Source: Schlegelella_A sp035995885 (lineage in GTDB: Bacteria; Pseudomonadota; Gammaproteobacteria; Burkholderiales; Burkholderiaceae_C). Taken from it: a DNA stretch of 64,000 bases. A model generated the notes under the pieces. The model saw nothing but the letters and a program-made list of their open reading frames with translations, was not told the origin of the DNA and did not search any database. Positions 25,166 to 33,572 of the stretch are shown in pieces (the first letter of the stretch is position 1; each line of letters starts with the position of its first letter). The stretch lies in assembly GCA_035995885.1 (NCBI GenBank), contig DASYKC010000196.1, positions 9,217 through 73,216 of the forward strand, written 5' to 3'. The position numbers were made by a program, and so were the translations under genes.

Positions 25166-27481
25166 TCAGCGAACGCCCGCCACCGTTGTCGACCCCGAGA
25201 CCTCGACGTAAATCGGGTTGCTGTAGAACCACAGGTCGGACCAGGCGGCGACGTCGTACGCGGCTGCCTTGCCGGTGTACGCCGGCGTGTTGCCCGACGC
25301 CGGGATCGTCACCGTCGGCAGGTGCGCCGGACAGCCGTCGATGGCAGTGCCGGTGTACGTGCTGCCCGCGGGGATGACCGTCGTCTGCACCGCCGTGCAC
25401 GGGATCCGCAGTCGGGACGGGTTGCTGGCGTTGGTGTAGACGTCTGACAGCGGGTTGCCGTCGGCATCGGTTTCGAAGGGCACGCTCGCCGGCAGGTTGC
25501 TGCCGCGCAAGCGGACGTACTGCGAGGCAGAAACCGCCGCAATGCGGTACGTCATCTTCAGGAACGTCGTGCTGTCGACGCCTGACTGGACCTGCGTCCA
25601 CGGCGTCACGGCGCTGCCGTTGAACGTCTTGATCACTGCGGCGCTGGTGTTCTTCGCCGCCGCCGGAACGACCGCGAGGCCTGCGGTGGTTCCATCGGCG
25701 CGCAGCCAGTCGGTGTTGCGAGGCCATTCGCCAGCGTAGTCGGGTGCCCCTGGGGTTCGGTAGCCGGTCACCATGCCGCGGATCAGGTCGATGTGATCGA
25801 GCACCGGTGCGTTGATCGGCCGGCTGATGCCCACCTGCAGCAGCGAAGGATTCGGGAAGTTGTAAGGCGAGTAGTTGGTTCCCGTGGGGTCGCGCACGAC
25901 GATGCTCACGACGATTTCCGCGCCTGGCCTGACCTTGAGCTTCTCGCCCATCGTGGCGCAGCCAGCGACATCGATGTCGGTGTTGTTCGTCGCTGCCGCA
26001 ACGGCGATCGCCTCGACAGCGGCGCTGGTCCGCGCCCCCGGCCCGGGGTACGACGCGCAGGCCACGAATGCTAGGCGGTCGATCAGCTGGCCGCTCGCGG
26101 CGAAGTTGTTGCCGGTGCGCAGGCCGTCGACGATCGTCTGCGGCCGGAGCTTGTCGCTGCCGTTGCGCACCATGGTGTAGTTGCGCTGGTACTCGCCCGG
26201 CAAGAAGTCCTGGCTCGTGCGCCGGTCGTCGGGACCGAAGCTGCCGCGGTTGTGCCAGTCGGAACTGGCGAAGAACCAGAAGTTACGGCCTTCGCCGAGC
26301 AACGCGTCCCACACGCCGCCGACCTGCGCGCCGTAGACGCCGGTGCCGCCGTAGGTCGTGCCACCCACCGAGTCGACGTTGATCGCGCTGCCGACGAAGC
26401 CGTTGCGCAACACCGCGTACTCGCCGCGATCGGAAGAGGCGCCATGACCCGGCTGAGTCTCGAAGCCGAAGGCGACGTTTGGCGCCGCATTGTTGAAGTT
26501 ACGCAGATGCTCGACGTTGTAGCCGTTGTTGCTGTCCGGGTTGAACGGGCCGGCGCGTTCCAGGTGCGCGGGAACGTAGTAGCTGGCGTTCGGATGATTG
26601 ACGACCATCCACTTCACGGCTTCAAGCGTCTTCAGGTGGCCCTTCGTGCCGACACCGCTGCCGACGCCGCTGCCGGCCGGAATGAGCTTCTGCGCGATCG
26701 CGCTCCAGCTCGGGTCGGCTTCGTTGGCGCTGCCCGGAACGGCGCACGTCCAGCTGTTGCCGATGGCGCCGCCCACGGTGGTGTTGCCGCGGCTCGTGTC
26801 GGTGTCGGCGCGGTCGAAGCAATATTCCCATTGCGCGAGCGCCGTGCCGCTCCCGAGCGGCGTGTAGCGGCTGCCGTTGGCGTCGTAGTGGGGCGCGGTC
26901 GGCAGTGTCGCGGTGTCGAGCGCGGCCGGAATCTGGCCGGTGATGACCGACATCGACGAGTGCTCGTGGCCGGCGACGACCGACTCGATGCCCAGGAAGA
27001 GCGGCACGTTCTTGAATGCGTTGAGGTACTCGATCAGCGGGTACTGGAACTCCTGGATCGATTGCCAGCGCCACATGTTCTGGTTCGGCGACGTGCCGGA
27101 TACCAGGCCTTTCGGTTGTACCGGCGGCGTTGTGTTCTGCCACGTCGTCGTCGGGCCCTGGCCGGTAAACGGATAGACCGGCGTATCGAGAGAGGCATCT
27201 TCCGTCAGCGTGCAATTCCTATTGCCGTTGCCGCCGTGGCCGGCTTGCACGAACCAGTCGAGGCCAAACGTTCCGTCGCTGCGATCCGTCGCCTTCTTGA
27301 CCAGCTTCTGCATCGAGATCGAGCCGTCGGAGCAGGTCGTGTGGTTGTGGAAGTCGCCGGCCACGTACTTGCCGGGCGTCTTGGCGGCCGAGGCCAGTGT
27401 GGGTGCGGTGGCTAGACCACTGCTGCCGATGGCCGCGACTGCGGCAAGGGCGACCTGGCTTTTGCTGAATCGAAATGCCAT
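25166..27481 (-). CDS. Secreted PHP-superfamily metal-dependent hydrolase
   Basis: A 771-residue exported protein. A signal peptide (MAFRFSKSQVALAAVAAIGS) leads to a PHP-type metal site: GDFHNHTTCSDG (H45, H47, D52), WFVQAGHGG (H82), VVAGHEHSSM and SSDWHNRG. PHP domains hydrolyse phosphoesters or related bonds with a two- or three-metal centre. The length is well above a simple PHP domain; the C-terminal 250 residues are beta-rich and may bind substrate or surface. AGAGGAG lies 7 bases before the ATG chosen, which fixes this start over an upstream ATG at 27547. A Pho box with a spaced -10 sits upstream, consistent with a phosphate-scavenging phosphoesterase, although the substrate is unknown. 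Confidence 0.8.
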   Translation of the reverse strand: MAFRFSKSQVALAAVAAIGSSGLATAPTLASAAKTPGKYVAGDFHNHTTCSDGSISMQKLVKKATDRSDGTFGLDWFVQAGHGGNGNRNCTLTEDASLDTPVYPFTGQGPTTTWQNTTPPVQPKGLVSGTSPNQNMWRWQSIQEFQYPLIEYLNAFKNVPLFLGIESVVAGHEHSSMSVITGQIPAALDTATLPTAPHYDANGSRYTPLGSGTALAQWEYCFDRADTDTSRGNTTVGGAIGNSWTCAVPGSANEADPSWSAIAQKLIPAGSGVGSGVGTKGHLKTLEAVKWMVVNHPNASYYVPAHLERAGPFNPDSNNGYNVEHLRNFNNAAPNVAFGFETQPGHGASSDRGEYAVLRNGFVGSAINVDSVGGTTYGGTGVYGAQVGGVWDALLGEGRNFWFFASSDWHNRGSFGPDDRRTSQDFLPGEYQRNYTMVRNGSDKLRPQTIVDGLRTGNNFAASGQLIDRLAFVACASYPGPGARTSAAVEAIAVAAATNNTDIDVAGCATMGEKLKVRPGAEIVVSIVVRDPTGTNYSPYNFPNPSLLQVGISRPINAPVLDHIDLIRGMVTGYRTPGAPDYAGEWPRNTDWLRADGTTAGLAVVPAAAKNTSAAVIKTFNGSAVTPWTQVQSGVDSTTFLKMTYRIAAVSASQYVRLRGSNLPASVPFETDADGNPLSDVYTNASNPSRLRIPCTAVQTTVIPAGSTYTGTAIDGCPAHLPTVTIPASGNTPAYTGKAAAYDVAAWSDLWFYSNPIYVEVSGSTTVAGVR

Positions 27482-27559
27482 CGAACTGCTCCTCTGCGTT
27501 CTGGTGATTGGGGCACCGCCGAGATTCGCACCGAAGGCGATGGGCAAGCGGTGTCAGCG

Positions 27560-27593
27560 ATCCTAGGCAGGGGGCGTGACGGCTTCATGACCA
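27560..27593 (-). promoter_or_regulatory. Pho box and -10 element driving the PHP hydrolase operon
   Basis: On the minus strand the sequence reads TGGTCAT-GAAG-CCGTCAC, then ten bases, then TAGGAT. The PhoB consensus is two CTGTCAT-type heptamers separated by four bases, with the -10 about ten bases later, as in E. coli phoA. Here the first heptamer has two mismatches to CTGTCAT, the second one mismatch to CTGTCAC, and the spacing is exact. The -10 lies about 80 bases before the hydrolase ATG. PhoB control is inferred. Confidence 0.55.
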
Positions 27594-27718
27594 CGAGTCC
27601 GAAATTGCCCGTGCCGAATTCATGAAGATGTCTTGATCGACTCCTACTATTTCTCCGTGCCGTCGTGCGGCAGCGCGCTGTCCGCGCTGCGCCGATCGGC
27701 CGTACATGGAGATTCACG

Positions 27719-28366
27719 ATGAAGTTGCTTCCTGTCGCCGCTGCTGTCGCGCTGTTGGCCTCCTCTTCCGCATTCGCGGCCTCGTCGTTCCTGGTCGACT
27801 TCGAACGAAGCTGGGACTACGCCAATGGCGACGTGAACGGCTATTACGCAGGAGGCACCGCCGCCGACGGGGCGAGCGGCAGCAACCTCGGCGTGTCGTT
27901 CGTCAACGTCTCCGGCTTGTCGAACGACGCGAGCTTCACGTACTACACCGGCGCCCCGTCCATGCTCGGCACCGCGTACGCGCACACGTTCTCGCCTGAA
28001 GACCGCGCGTTCATGAACGTCGCCGGCGGCGTCGACAGTGCGCTGTCCTTCTTCTACTCCAGCCCGCTGAGCATCCTTGGCGCCGTCCGTGCCTATTCCG
28101 GCCTGAACGGAACCGGCACACTCCTCGGCACGTTCAACCTCGCCGCCAACGCCAGCAACGCCTATGACGCGTGGACGCCCGTGACCTTCGCGTTCAGCGG
28201 GCTGGCGCGATCCTTCGACCTGACCGGCGGCGCCAACGTGGTCGGCATTGACAACATCTCAGCGGCGGTGACGGCTGTGCCGGAGCCGAGCACCGTGATG
28301 CTCATGTTGGCAGGCGGCGCCGCAATGCTGCGTGTGGTGACGCGCCGGCGCAAGAACGAGGCATGA
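27719..28366 (+). CDS. PEP-CTERM sorting-domain protein
   Basis: A 215-residue exported protein. A signal peptide (MKLLPVAAAVALLASSSAFA) precedes a beta-rich Gly/Ser/Asn-rich region (SFLVDFERSWDYANGDVNG onward). The C-terminus is the exosortase tripartite signal: VPEPSTVMLMLAGG, a hydrophobic helix and a basic end RRRKNEA. Such proteins are processed by exosortase/XrtA systems and are linked to exopolysaccharide and biofilm matrix. No exosortase gene is in the window, so it must lie elsewhere. GGAGA at 27708-27712, six bases before the ATG, sets the start. It diverges from the PHP hydrolase operon. Confidence 0.9.
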   Translation: MKLLPVAAAVALLASSSAFAASSFLVDFERSWDYANGDVNGYYAGGTAADGASGSNLGVSFVNVSGLSNDASFTYYTGAPSMLGTAYAHTFSPEDRAFMNVAGGVDSALSFFYSSPLSILGAVRAYSGLNGTGTLLGTFNLAANASNAYDAWTPVTFAFSGLARSFDLTGGANVVGIDNISAAVTAVPEPSTVMLMLAGGAAMLRVVTRRRKNEA

Positions 28367-28548
28367 CTTGCGGGCCCGACTCACCTGAGGGACGCGGCCC
28401 CTCGGATTGCTAGGTCGCGCCGTTGGTGAGCGCGGTGGAGGCACCCTCGCCCGCCTTGTCACGACCGCTTTCGACGCCACCCAGAGCGGTCCCTTGGTTC
28501 TGAGAGGAAGCGGTCGCTCCACCCGACAGCGAGCTGCTGCCGAGCCCG

Positions 28549-28786
28549 TCAGAGAAGGAACGCGGCCGCTGCGACTGCGGTCGGCGCGAGCGCCCCAGCA
28601 GCAACTCGCCCGCCCCGATCACTCGTCTTCGAAGCCGCGCTTCAGCAGCGCGACGCCAGCCGGAGTAGGCGCGTTCGCGATGATTGTCAGACCGCCGCCC
28701 GCCACCGCACCGGCGACCAGCACGTACTTCGACTCGTCAGTGATGCCTGTGATCAGCGAGCCCAGATCGACTTGCCCGACAGCAAT
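28549..28786 (-). pseudogene. C-terminal remnant of a putative Na+/H+ antiporter, frameshifted
   Basis: The minus strand encodes GSLITGITDESKYVLVAGAV followed by AGGGLTIIANAPTPAG, which is the conserved C-terminal motif of a putative Na+/H+ antiporter family (VAGAVTGGGLTVIANAPNPAG pattern). The frame stops at 28619, but the neighbouring frame continues GRVAAGALAPTAVAAAAFLL to a stop at 28549, which is how this family normally ends. A single frameshift near 28620 has broken it, and everything upstream of about 28786 is lost. The stretch 28367-28986 has no intact gene; apart from this remnant I see nothing in it. Confidence 0.6.
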
Positions 28787-28986
28787 GGCATCGAGCTCAC
28801 CCGTGTGACGGGCCACAGCGACAAGGATGCCGTCATGGGCAGCCTCGGAAAGCCGCGCCCATGCAGTCCAACGTCCAGACCGCTGGTCCGGCGGCCGGCA
28901 ATCGAGACGGGATGTTGGACGAGCTGGCTTGAGCCGCATGTCCGGCTGGGCTGTCAGACTCCGCCGAAGAGGTCAGACGAATTGAA

Positions 28987-29247
28987 CTAGTCCAAGGCTG
29001 CGAAGTTCGTCGGAAGCGCCAGTTGATCGTGCGCAGCGTTAGCGTCGACCCAAGCGATCGCCGCGGTCAGCGCCCGTTCGTTCGCCTCCGCTTCTGTCGG
29101 GAAAGTCTCCAGATCGAGAAATCTCTGCGAGCGAGCACGGGTCCCGTCCAGCGCCATGATGGCGATTCTCGACCGATATCGTCCCCCCTCCGTCATCGTT
29201 GATGCACCCGCAAACGTGTAGCCCTTGTAGATTCCCCTCGCGCTCAC
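28987..29247 (-). CDS. Small hypothetical protein
   Basis: An 86-residue protein beginning with GTG; GGAGG lies five bases upstream and a TGA immediately precedes the start, so this is the only possible beginning. Sequence runs IYKGYTFAGASTMTEGGRYR and QRFLDLETFPTEAEANERAL, a compact alpha/beta pattern resembling short conserved betaproteobacterial proteins I know only as hypothetical. There is no signal peptide and no membrane segment. It sits alone among remnants, and the neighbouring DNA is poorer in G and C than the operons on either side. Confidence 0.6.
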   Translation of the reverse strand: MSARGIYKGYTFAGASTMTEGGRYRSRIAIMALDGTRARSQRFLDLETFPTEAEANERALTAAIAWVDANAAHDQLALPTNFAALD

Positions 29248-29405
29248 TCACACCTCCGACTTCGTAGTGGCGATTCTGTGCGATGCGAGCTCTCAGACGC
29301 ATGCCTTTCATGATCACGGTTTCGCGGTTCGGCACGATTGCACAAGCGGGCTTGAGAGCCATGCGGGGAACATGGCATGGCGAACGCTAGAGTCAGTGCA
29401 AAGTC

Positions 29406-29648
29406 CTACGACGTTGTGTCATCCTTCTGCTGGCGACCCTTTTCGATCTCTCCAGGTTGTGTCGGCCAGCGATCCCATGTGACCTGAGCAGCGACACGAG
29501 GGTCTCTGCGTTCACCAGCGTCGTACTGTTCCTCGCCGAGCGTCATCAGCAGACGCATCGGGCCGGGCGCGCCAAGGTTGGCAAGATGGGCTGCGAAGTC
29601 TTGGACCCAGAGGAAGCGGTCAAAGGTCGAAGGATCGTGGGCAGTCAT
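29406..29648 (-). CDS. Small hypothetical protein, weakly supported
   Basis: An 80-residue frame starting MTAHDPSTFDRFLWVQDFAA and ending EIEKGRQQKDDTTS. Composition is protein-like (aromatic residues spread through the first half, charged tail) and codon choice is reasonable, but there is no clear ribosome binding site and no recognised domain. A longer in-frame version from 29771 would run into the dehydrogenase gene and was not used. The 157 bases between this gene and the previous one hold nothing I can support. Confidence 0.4.
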   Translation of the reverse strand: MTAHDPSTFDRFLWVQDFAAHLANLGAPGPMRLLMTLGEEQYDAGERRDPRVAAQVTWDRWPTQPGEIEKGRQQKDDTTS

Positions 29649-29715
29649 ACCAGGACGCCGCTGGGGGCGAACGCAGCTGACACGAAGCGATCCATCTGAC
29701 AGATGCGCTGCTCGA

Positions 29716-30756
29716 CTAGCGATCCGCGACAGCAGGTCGAACCTCAGGCTGTTGCGCCGGGCTCTCGCCACTCGGTTCGCCGCCGGCCATGCGGCGTCGC
29801 GGCCAGACCTCCGGCGCGACCAGCCACGCAGGCAGGCGATCGTTCAGCACCTCAAGCACCTGCTCGACGCAGCGCAGCGCGGTCTCTCGCAGCGCTTCTT
29901 CGGTGGAGCCGGCGCTGTGCGGCGTCAGAACGACGTTGTCGAGCGCGATGAGCGGTGAAGATGGCGACATCGGCTCCTCGGCGAGGACATCGAGGCCGGC
30001 GCCAAACAGGCGGCCATTGCGAAGCGCGTCGATGAGCGCCGCCTCATCGATCAGGCCGCCGCGCGAGGTGTTGACAACAATTGCCGTCGGCTTGAGCAAG
30101 GCCAAGGCGGCGGCGTCGAGCGTGTGGCGCGAGTCGGCACGCAACGGACGGTGCAGCGAGACGACGTCGGCGACCGCCAGCAGCTCCGCGAGAGTCGCCG
30201 CCCGGCGTGCACCGGCCGCGGCCACCGCTTCGTCTTCGGCGCGCGGCGACCAAACGACGACGTTCATGCCGAAGGCAGCGGCGAGCCTGGCGACGCGCTG
30301 GCCAGTGCGACCGTAGCCGACGATCCCGAGCGTCCTGCCGCCCAGCGAGAACGTGACGTGGTCCCGCTTGAAGCCCGTGTCGGCGCACCGCGTCGCGGCG
30401 TCGGCCCGAACGGCGCGACGCGCCGTCGCGAGCATGAGCATCAGCGCGTGCTCGGCGACCGCATCCACGTTGCTGTTCGGCGTGTTGACGACGGCGATCC
30501 CCATCGCCGTCGCGTGCGCGACGTCCACGGCGTCGGTGCCGGTTCCATGGTTGCCGATGACGACCAGGCGCGGCGCCGCGTCGATGGCCTGCCTGGGCAA
30601 GGCATTGCGCACGATGATCGCGTCGACTGCCGCGGTCTCGCGCGGAATCGACGTGAGGTCGGGCGCCGACGCGTACCGCACCTCGACGCCGGAGGCGGCG
30701 AGCAAGTCGGTGCCAGCGGCGTGGATGGGCTCGGCGATCAGACAGATGCGGGGCAT
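29716..30756 (-). CDS. D-isomer-specific 2-hydroxyacid dehydrogenase
   Basis: A 346-residue NAD(P)-dependent dehydrogenase interconverting a 2-oxo acid and its D-2-hydroxy acid. The Rossmann motif is GIVGYGRTGQRVA; the substrate Arg is in NTSRGGLIDEAAL, the Glu in AGLDVLAEEPM and the catalytic His in LTPHSAGST. The C-terminal 30 residues are extra and rich in Pro and Arg. A GGAGA stands just before the ATG. It is the last gene of a four-gene leftward operon led by an extradiol dioxygenase, so it may reduce or oxidise a ring-cleavage product. Confidence 0.88.
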   Translation of the reverse strand: MPRICLIAEPIHAAGTDLLAASGVEVRYASAPDLTSIPRETAAVDAIIVRNALPRQAIDAAPRLVVIGNHGTGTDAVDVAHATAMGIAVVNTPNSNVDAVAEHALMLMLATARRAVRADAATRCADTGFKRDHVTFSLGGRTLGIVGYGRTGQRVARLAAAFGMNVVVWSPRAEDEAVAAAGARRAATLAELLAVADVVSLHRPLRADSRHTLDAAALALLKPTAIVVNTSRGGLIDEAALIDALRNGRLFGAGLDVLAEEPMSPSSPLIALDNVVLTPHSAGSTEEALRETALRCVEQVLEVLNDRLPAWLVAPEVWPRRRMAGGEPSGESPAQQPEVRPAVADR

Positions 30757-30769
30757 GCGTCTCCGCTTC

Positions 30770-31741
30770 TCACGCGGCGCGCGACTGATTCATGGCGCGC
30801 TCGATGCGGTCAAGAAGGTGCATTGCCGGCAGCACCGCCTCGGCATCGCAGCTCGGTTTCGCGCCGCTCCGCAACGCATCGATGAAGGCGCGATCCTGGG
30901 CCTCGAATGCCGGAGGCGCATGTTCTCCCAGCGCGACGACCGCGCCGTCGCCGTCCTTGATGTCGTCGCGGAACACGTGGTACGTGCCTTCCTCGCCGAT
31001 GTAGCGATAGAAGCCGCCGAACGGACCCTTGTGATTGAACGAGAGCGCCATGGTCACCAGCGTGCCCGAGCGGCGCGCTCGCATCCCGATCGACATGTCC
31101 ATGGCGATGCCGAGCTCGGGGTGCATCGGCCCTTGCGATGCCCAGACATCGAACTCCTCGCCATCGAGCAGCCAAGCCGCCAGGTCGACCGAATGGCAGG
31201 CGTGATGCCACAGCAGGTGATCGGTCCAGCTGCGCGGCTGGCCGAACATGTTCAGGTTGCTCCGACGCATGAAATACGTTTCGACGACCAGGTGCTGGAG
31301 ATGGAAATCGCCAGCGCGCAGGCGCTCGCGCAGATGGCGGTGTGGCGCCGCGAAGCGGCGCGTGTGCGCGACCATGACCGGCACGCCGCTTCGACGCTGT
31401 GCGACAGCGACCCGCTCGGCACCGGCCAGCGTGAGCGAGACGGGAATTTCGACCAATGCGGGCTTGCCCGCTTCCACGGCCTGCACGGCGTGCAGCTCGT
31501 GGAGACCGGAAGGCGAAGCGATGACCAGGGCATCGATGTCGTCGTCCTGGAGGCAATCCGCGAGGTCGGACGAACACCTGGGAATGCGCCACTCGGAAGC
31601 GAAGGCCGCGCCCGCGTCCACGTCGCCGGCCACCAATGCGGCGATGCGAACTGCTGGCAAGCCCGACAGGACACCGGCATGCACGCGCCCCATGGCGCCT
31701 TCGCCGACGAGGCCAATGCGAAGCTCGCGGAGCGGGCTCAC
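30770..31741 (-). CDS. Gfo/Idh/MocA-family oxidoreductase with altered EKP motif
   Basis: A 323-residue NAD(P)-dependent oxidoreductase. The nucleotide-binding loop is LVGEGAMGRVHAGVL. The family EKP motif, whose Lys takes part in catalysis, reads VEIPVSL here, so the Lys is replaced by Ile. The C-terminal alpha/beta domain includes HHACHSVDLAAWLL, where the family's catalytic His lies. I use a GTG start whose GTGA overlaps the stop of the hydrolase gene; longer frames upstream lie inside that gene. It belongs to the dioxygenase operon. The Lys loss suggests an unusual substrate or weakened activity. Confidence 0.8.
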   Translation of the reverse strand: MSPLRELRIGLVGEGAMGRVHAGVLSGLPAVRIAALVAGDVDAGAAFASEWRIPRCSSDLADCLQDDDIDALVIASPSGLHELHAVQAVEAGKPALVEIPVSLTLAGAERVAVAQRRSGVPVMVAHTRRFAAPHRHLRERLRAGDFHLQHLVVETYFMRRSNLNMFGQPRSWTDHLLWHHACHSVDLAAWLLDGEEFDVWASQGPMHPELGIAMDMSIGMRARRSGTLVTMALSFNHKGPFGGFYRYIGEEGTYHVFRDDIKDGDGAVVALGEHAPPAFEAQDRAFIDALRSGAKPSCDAEAVLPAMHLLDRIERAMNQSRAA

Positions 31742-32529
31742 CTCAGCGCGACACCAGCGCTCGCGATCCAGCCGAGTACCGTGTCGTTGAAGGCCACGGG
31801 CGTCTCGAAGTAGGCCGAGTGGCCGGCCTGGGGCAACTCCACGAAGCTCGAGCCGGGCGTTGCGAGCTGCGCCGCCTTCACCTCCGCCGGCGGGAAGAGC
31901 ACGTCCTCCTCGCCGACGACGAAGAGCAGCGGGACCTTGGTCGCGGCGAGGTCCGCGAGGGTGTGTTTTTCGCCCACGCCGGGCAGAGTGCGGACGTTGT
32001 AGCGGTTGAAGCTCGCCAGCGCGGTGTAGAGAGTGGCCAGGGCCGGATGCGCGGCAACGAAGGTCGGGCCGAGGACGCGCTGCACCTGCGTCAGCGACGC
32101 GTTTCGTTCGGTGAGCACGGCCATGCGCTCGCTGAGGGGCGCCGGCAGCGACAGGCCGACGAGGGTGTCGGCCAGGACCAGGGCCGCGACGCGCTGCGGA
32201 TGCCGGCACGTGTAGCCGGCAGCGGTGCCGCCACCCATCGATTGCGCGACCAGCACGGCGCGATCGACCTCGACGGCGTCGAGGACGGCGGCGAGGTCGT
32301 CGATGAAGCGGTCGCGGCCAGCGTTCTCGGTGTCGGAGGAATTGCCGAAGCCGCGCGCGTCGACGACGAGCAGGCGATGGCCGGTGCGCCAAGCCGTGAC
32401 CTGATAGAACCAGCTGGCGTGGTTGCCGCCGACGCCGTGCAGCAGCACCAGCGTCGGCCGTCCGGGCGCCGGCGTGTCGTCGTAGAGCTCGTAGTAGAGC
32501 GTCGAGGCGCCAACCTGGAGAGTGCTCAT
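31738..32529 (-). CDS. Alpha/beta hydrolase (meta-cleavage-product-hydrolase-like)
   Basis: A 263-residue alpha/beta hydrolase. The oxyanion motif is LLHGVGGNHASW, the nucleophile Ser is in LVAQSMGGGTA, the acid is Asp in VVGEEDVLFPP and the catalytic His is in QAGHSAYFE. Enzymes of this type next to extradiol dioxygenases commonly split the C-C bond of the ring-cleavage product, but ester or lactone hydrolysis is equally compatible. The start ATG overlaps the dioxygenase stop (ATGA) and its own stop overlaps the next GTG, so three genes are translationally chained. Confidence 0.85.
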   Translation of the reverse strand: MSTLQVGASTLYYELYDDTPAPGRPTLVLLHGVGGNHASWFYQVTAWRTGHRLLVVDARGFGNSSDTENAGRDRFIDDLAAVLDAVEVDRAVLVAQSMGGGTAAGYTCRHPQRVAALVLADTLVGLSLPAPLSERMAVLTERNASLTQVQRVLGPTFVAAHPALATLYTALASFNRYNVRTLPGVGEKHTLADLAATKVPLLFVVGEEDVLFPPAEVKAAQLATPGSSFVELPQAGHSAYFETPVAFNDTVLGWIASAGVALR

Positions 32530-33521
32530 TCGTCGCGCCAGGTGGCAAAGGCCATCGCGCAACCGGTGCCCGCGGGGCTCCGATAGCACGGGATGTAGTC
32601 GATCAGTTGCATGTTCTTCATCGGCGCAACTGCGCCGGCGAGCACCGACCAGCAACGAAACTCCGAATTGCCCGACTGGAGCTTTTCGAGCGGCAGCGCG
32701 GCGTGGCCGCTCTCGCCGCCACGAGCCATCAGAGAGAGGAACTCGCGGTCAAAGGCCTCGTCGACCACGAAATGACTGAGGCCGCCGGTGGCGACCACCG
32801 CCACCCGCAGATCCTCGGCCCAGCCCTCGACACATTCGCGCAGCGCCGCGCCGAGGCGATAGGCGCGCCGCGGCGTGATCTGGTTGGGCGGATAGTAGGT
32901 GTTGATGCTCACGGGAATGACGGGGAAGACTTTGTCGGCCGTCATCTTGTAGAAGAAGTAGCCGAAGGAGTGGCTCATGCCCTGCCCCGGCCCGTAGTGC
33001 TGCGAGTGGGAAACGTCGAAGTCGCGCTCCATCAGGTCGCCAATCAGACGCTTGGCGAGCCCGCTCGCGACCGGATAGTCGCGCTCCTCTTGCGGGTACC
33101 ACGAGTCGGCCTTCAGGCTCGGGTCGTATTTCCACTTCATGATGCCCTGCGGCTTGTAGGGCAGAGAGTCGCCCCAGTAGACCGAGATGGCGGGCATGTT
33201 GTCGTCGCGGAAGACCTCCTTGTGGTCGTCGCCGATGATCAGCACGACGTCAGGGTCGGCCTCGCGCAGCACGTCGCGGATCTTTGCGATCGCACTCTGA
33301 TTGTCTTCATGGCGGTGCTGCAGCACCGCGACGTCGATCTCCGCATCGATGCCGGCGGGTGCCTTGGCGAGCAGCTCGTCGTAGGTCACCCGGTTGCCGT
33401 CGAGGTCGTGAAGGGCATGACGGTTGACGTCGTCGGTGCCGGCGCGCGCGAGCCAGGCCCCCGGCTCCATGAGGAGCGTGGGGCTGTGCGACGAGCCCAC
33501 GCCCAGAACGATTCGTGCCAC
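32526..33521 (-). CDS. Class III (LigB-type) extradiol ring-cleavage dioxygenase
   Basis: A 331-residue non-haem iron dioxygenase of the LigB/protocatechuate 4,5-dioxygenase superfamily, which opens a catecholic or gallate-like ring. The metal-site landmarks are GVGSSHSPTL with His12 and a second His in VLIIGDDHKEVF; VVATGGLSHFVVDE holds the catalytic His region. The GTG start at 33521 is chosen because AGGAA lies seven bases upstream and VARIVLGVGSSH matches usual N-termini; the longer frame from 33596 enters the regulatory region. It leads the operon with hydrolase, Gfo/Idh and 2-hydroxyacid dehydrogenase genes and is divergent from the LysR gene. Confidence 0.88.
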   Translation of the reverse strand: MARIVLGVGSSHSPTLLMEPGAWLARAGTDDVNRHALHDLDGNRVTYDELLAKAPAGIDAEIDVAVLQHRHEDNQSAIAKIRDVLREADPDVVLIIGDDHKEVFRDDNMPAISVYWGDSLPYKPQGIMKWKYDPSLKADSWYPQEERDYPVASGLAKRLIGDLMERDFDVSHSQHYGPGQGMSHSFGYFFYKMTADKVFPVIPVSINTYYPPNQITPRRAYRLGAALRECVEGWAEDLRVAVVATGGLSHFVVDEAFDREFLSLMARGGESGHAALPLEKLQSGNSEFRCWSVLAGAVAPMKNMQLIDYIPCYRSPAGTGCAMAFATWRDE

Positions 33522-33572
33522 GGTTTGGTTCCTGTCTTCGTCCGGAAATCGTACGAACCGACAGCTCAGCGG

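Noticed and set aside
28377..28410. Possible terminator GAGGG-N7-CCCTC after the PEP-CTERM gene
   Set aside because: Only five base pairs and no T-run; not distinguishable from chance in GC-rich DNA.
28410..28622. A 70-codon minus frame starting GTG and overlapping the antiporter remnant stop
   Set aside because: Low-complexity Ser/Gly/Ala product; the neighbouring frame carries the recognisable antiporter C-terminus.
30353..31813. 486-codon plus frame opposite the dehydrogenase and Gfo/Idh genes
   Set aside because: Antisense to two genes with intact catalytic motifs; composition is that of a shadow frame.
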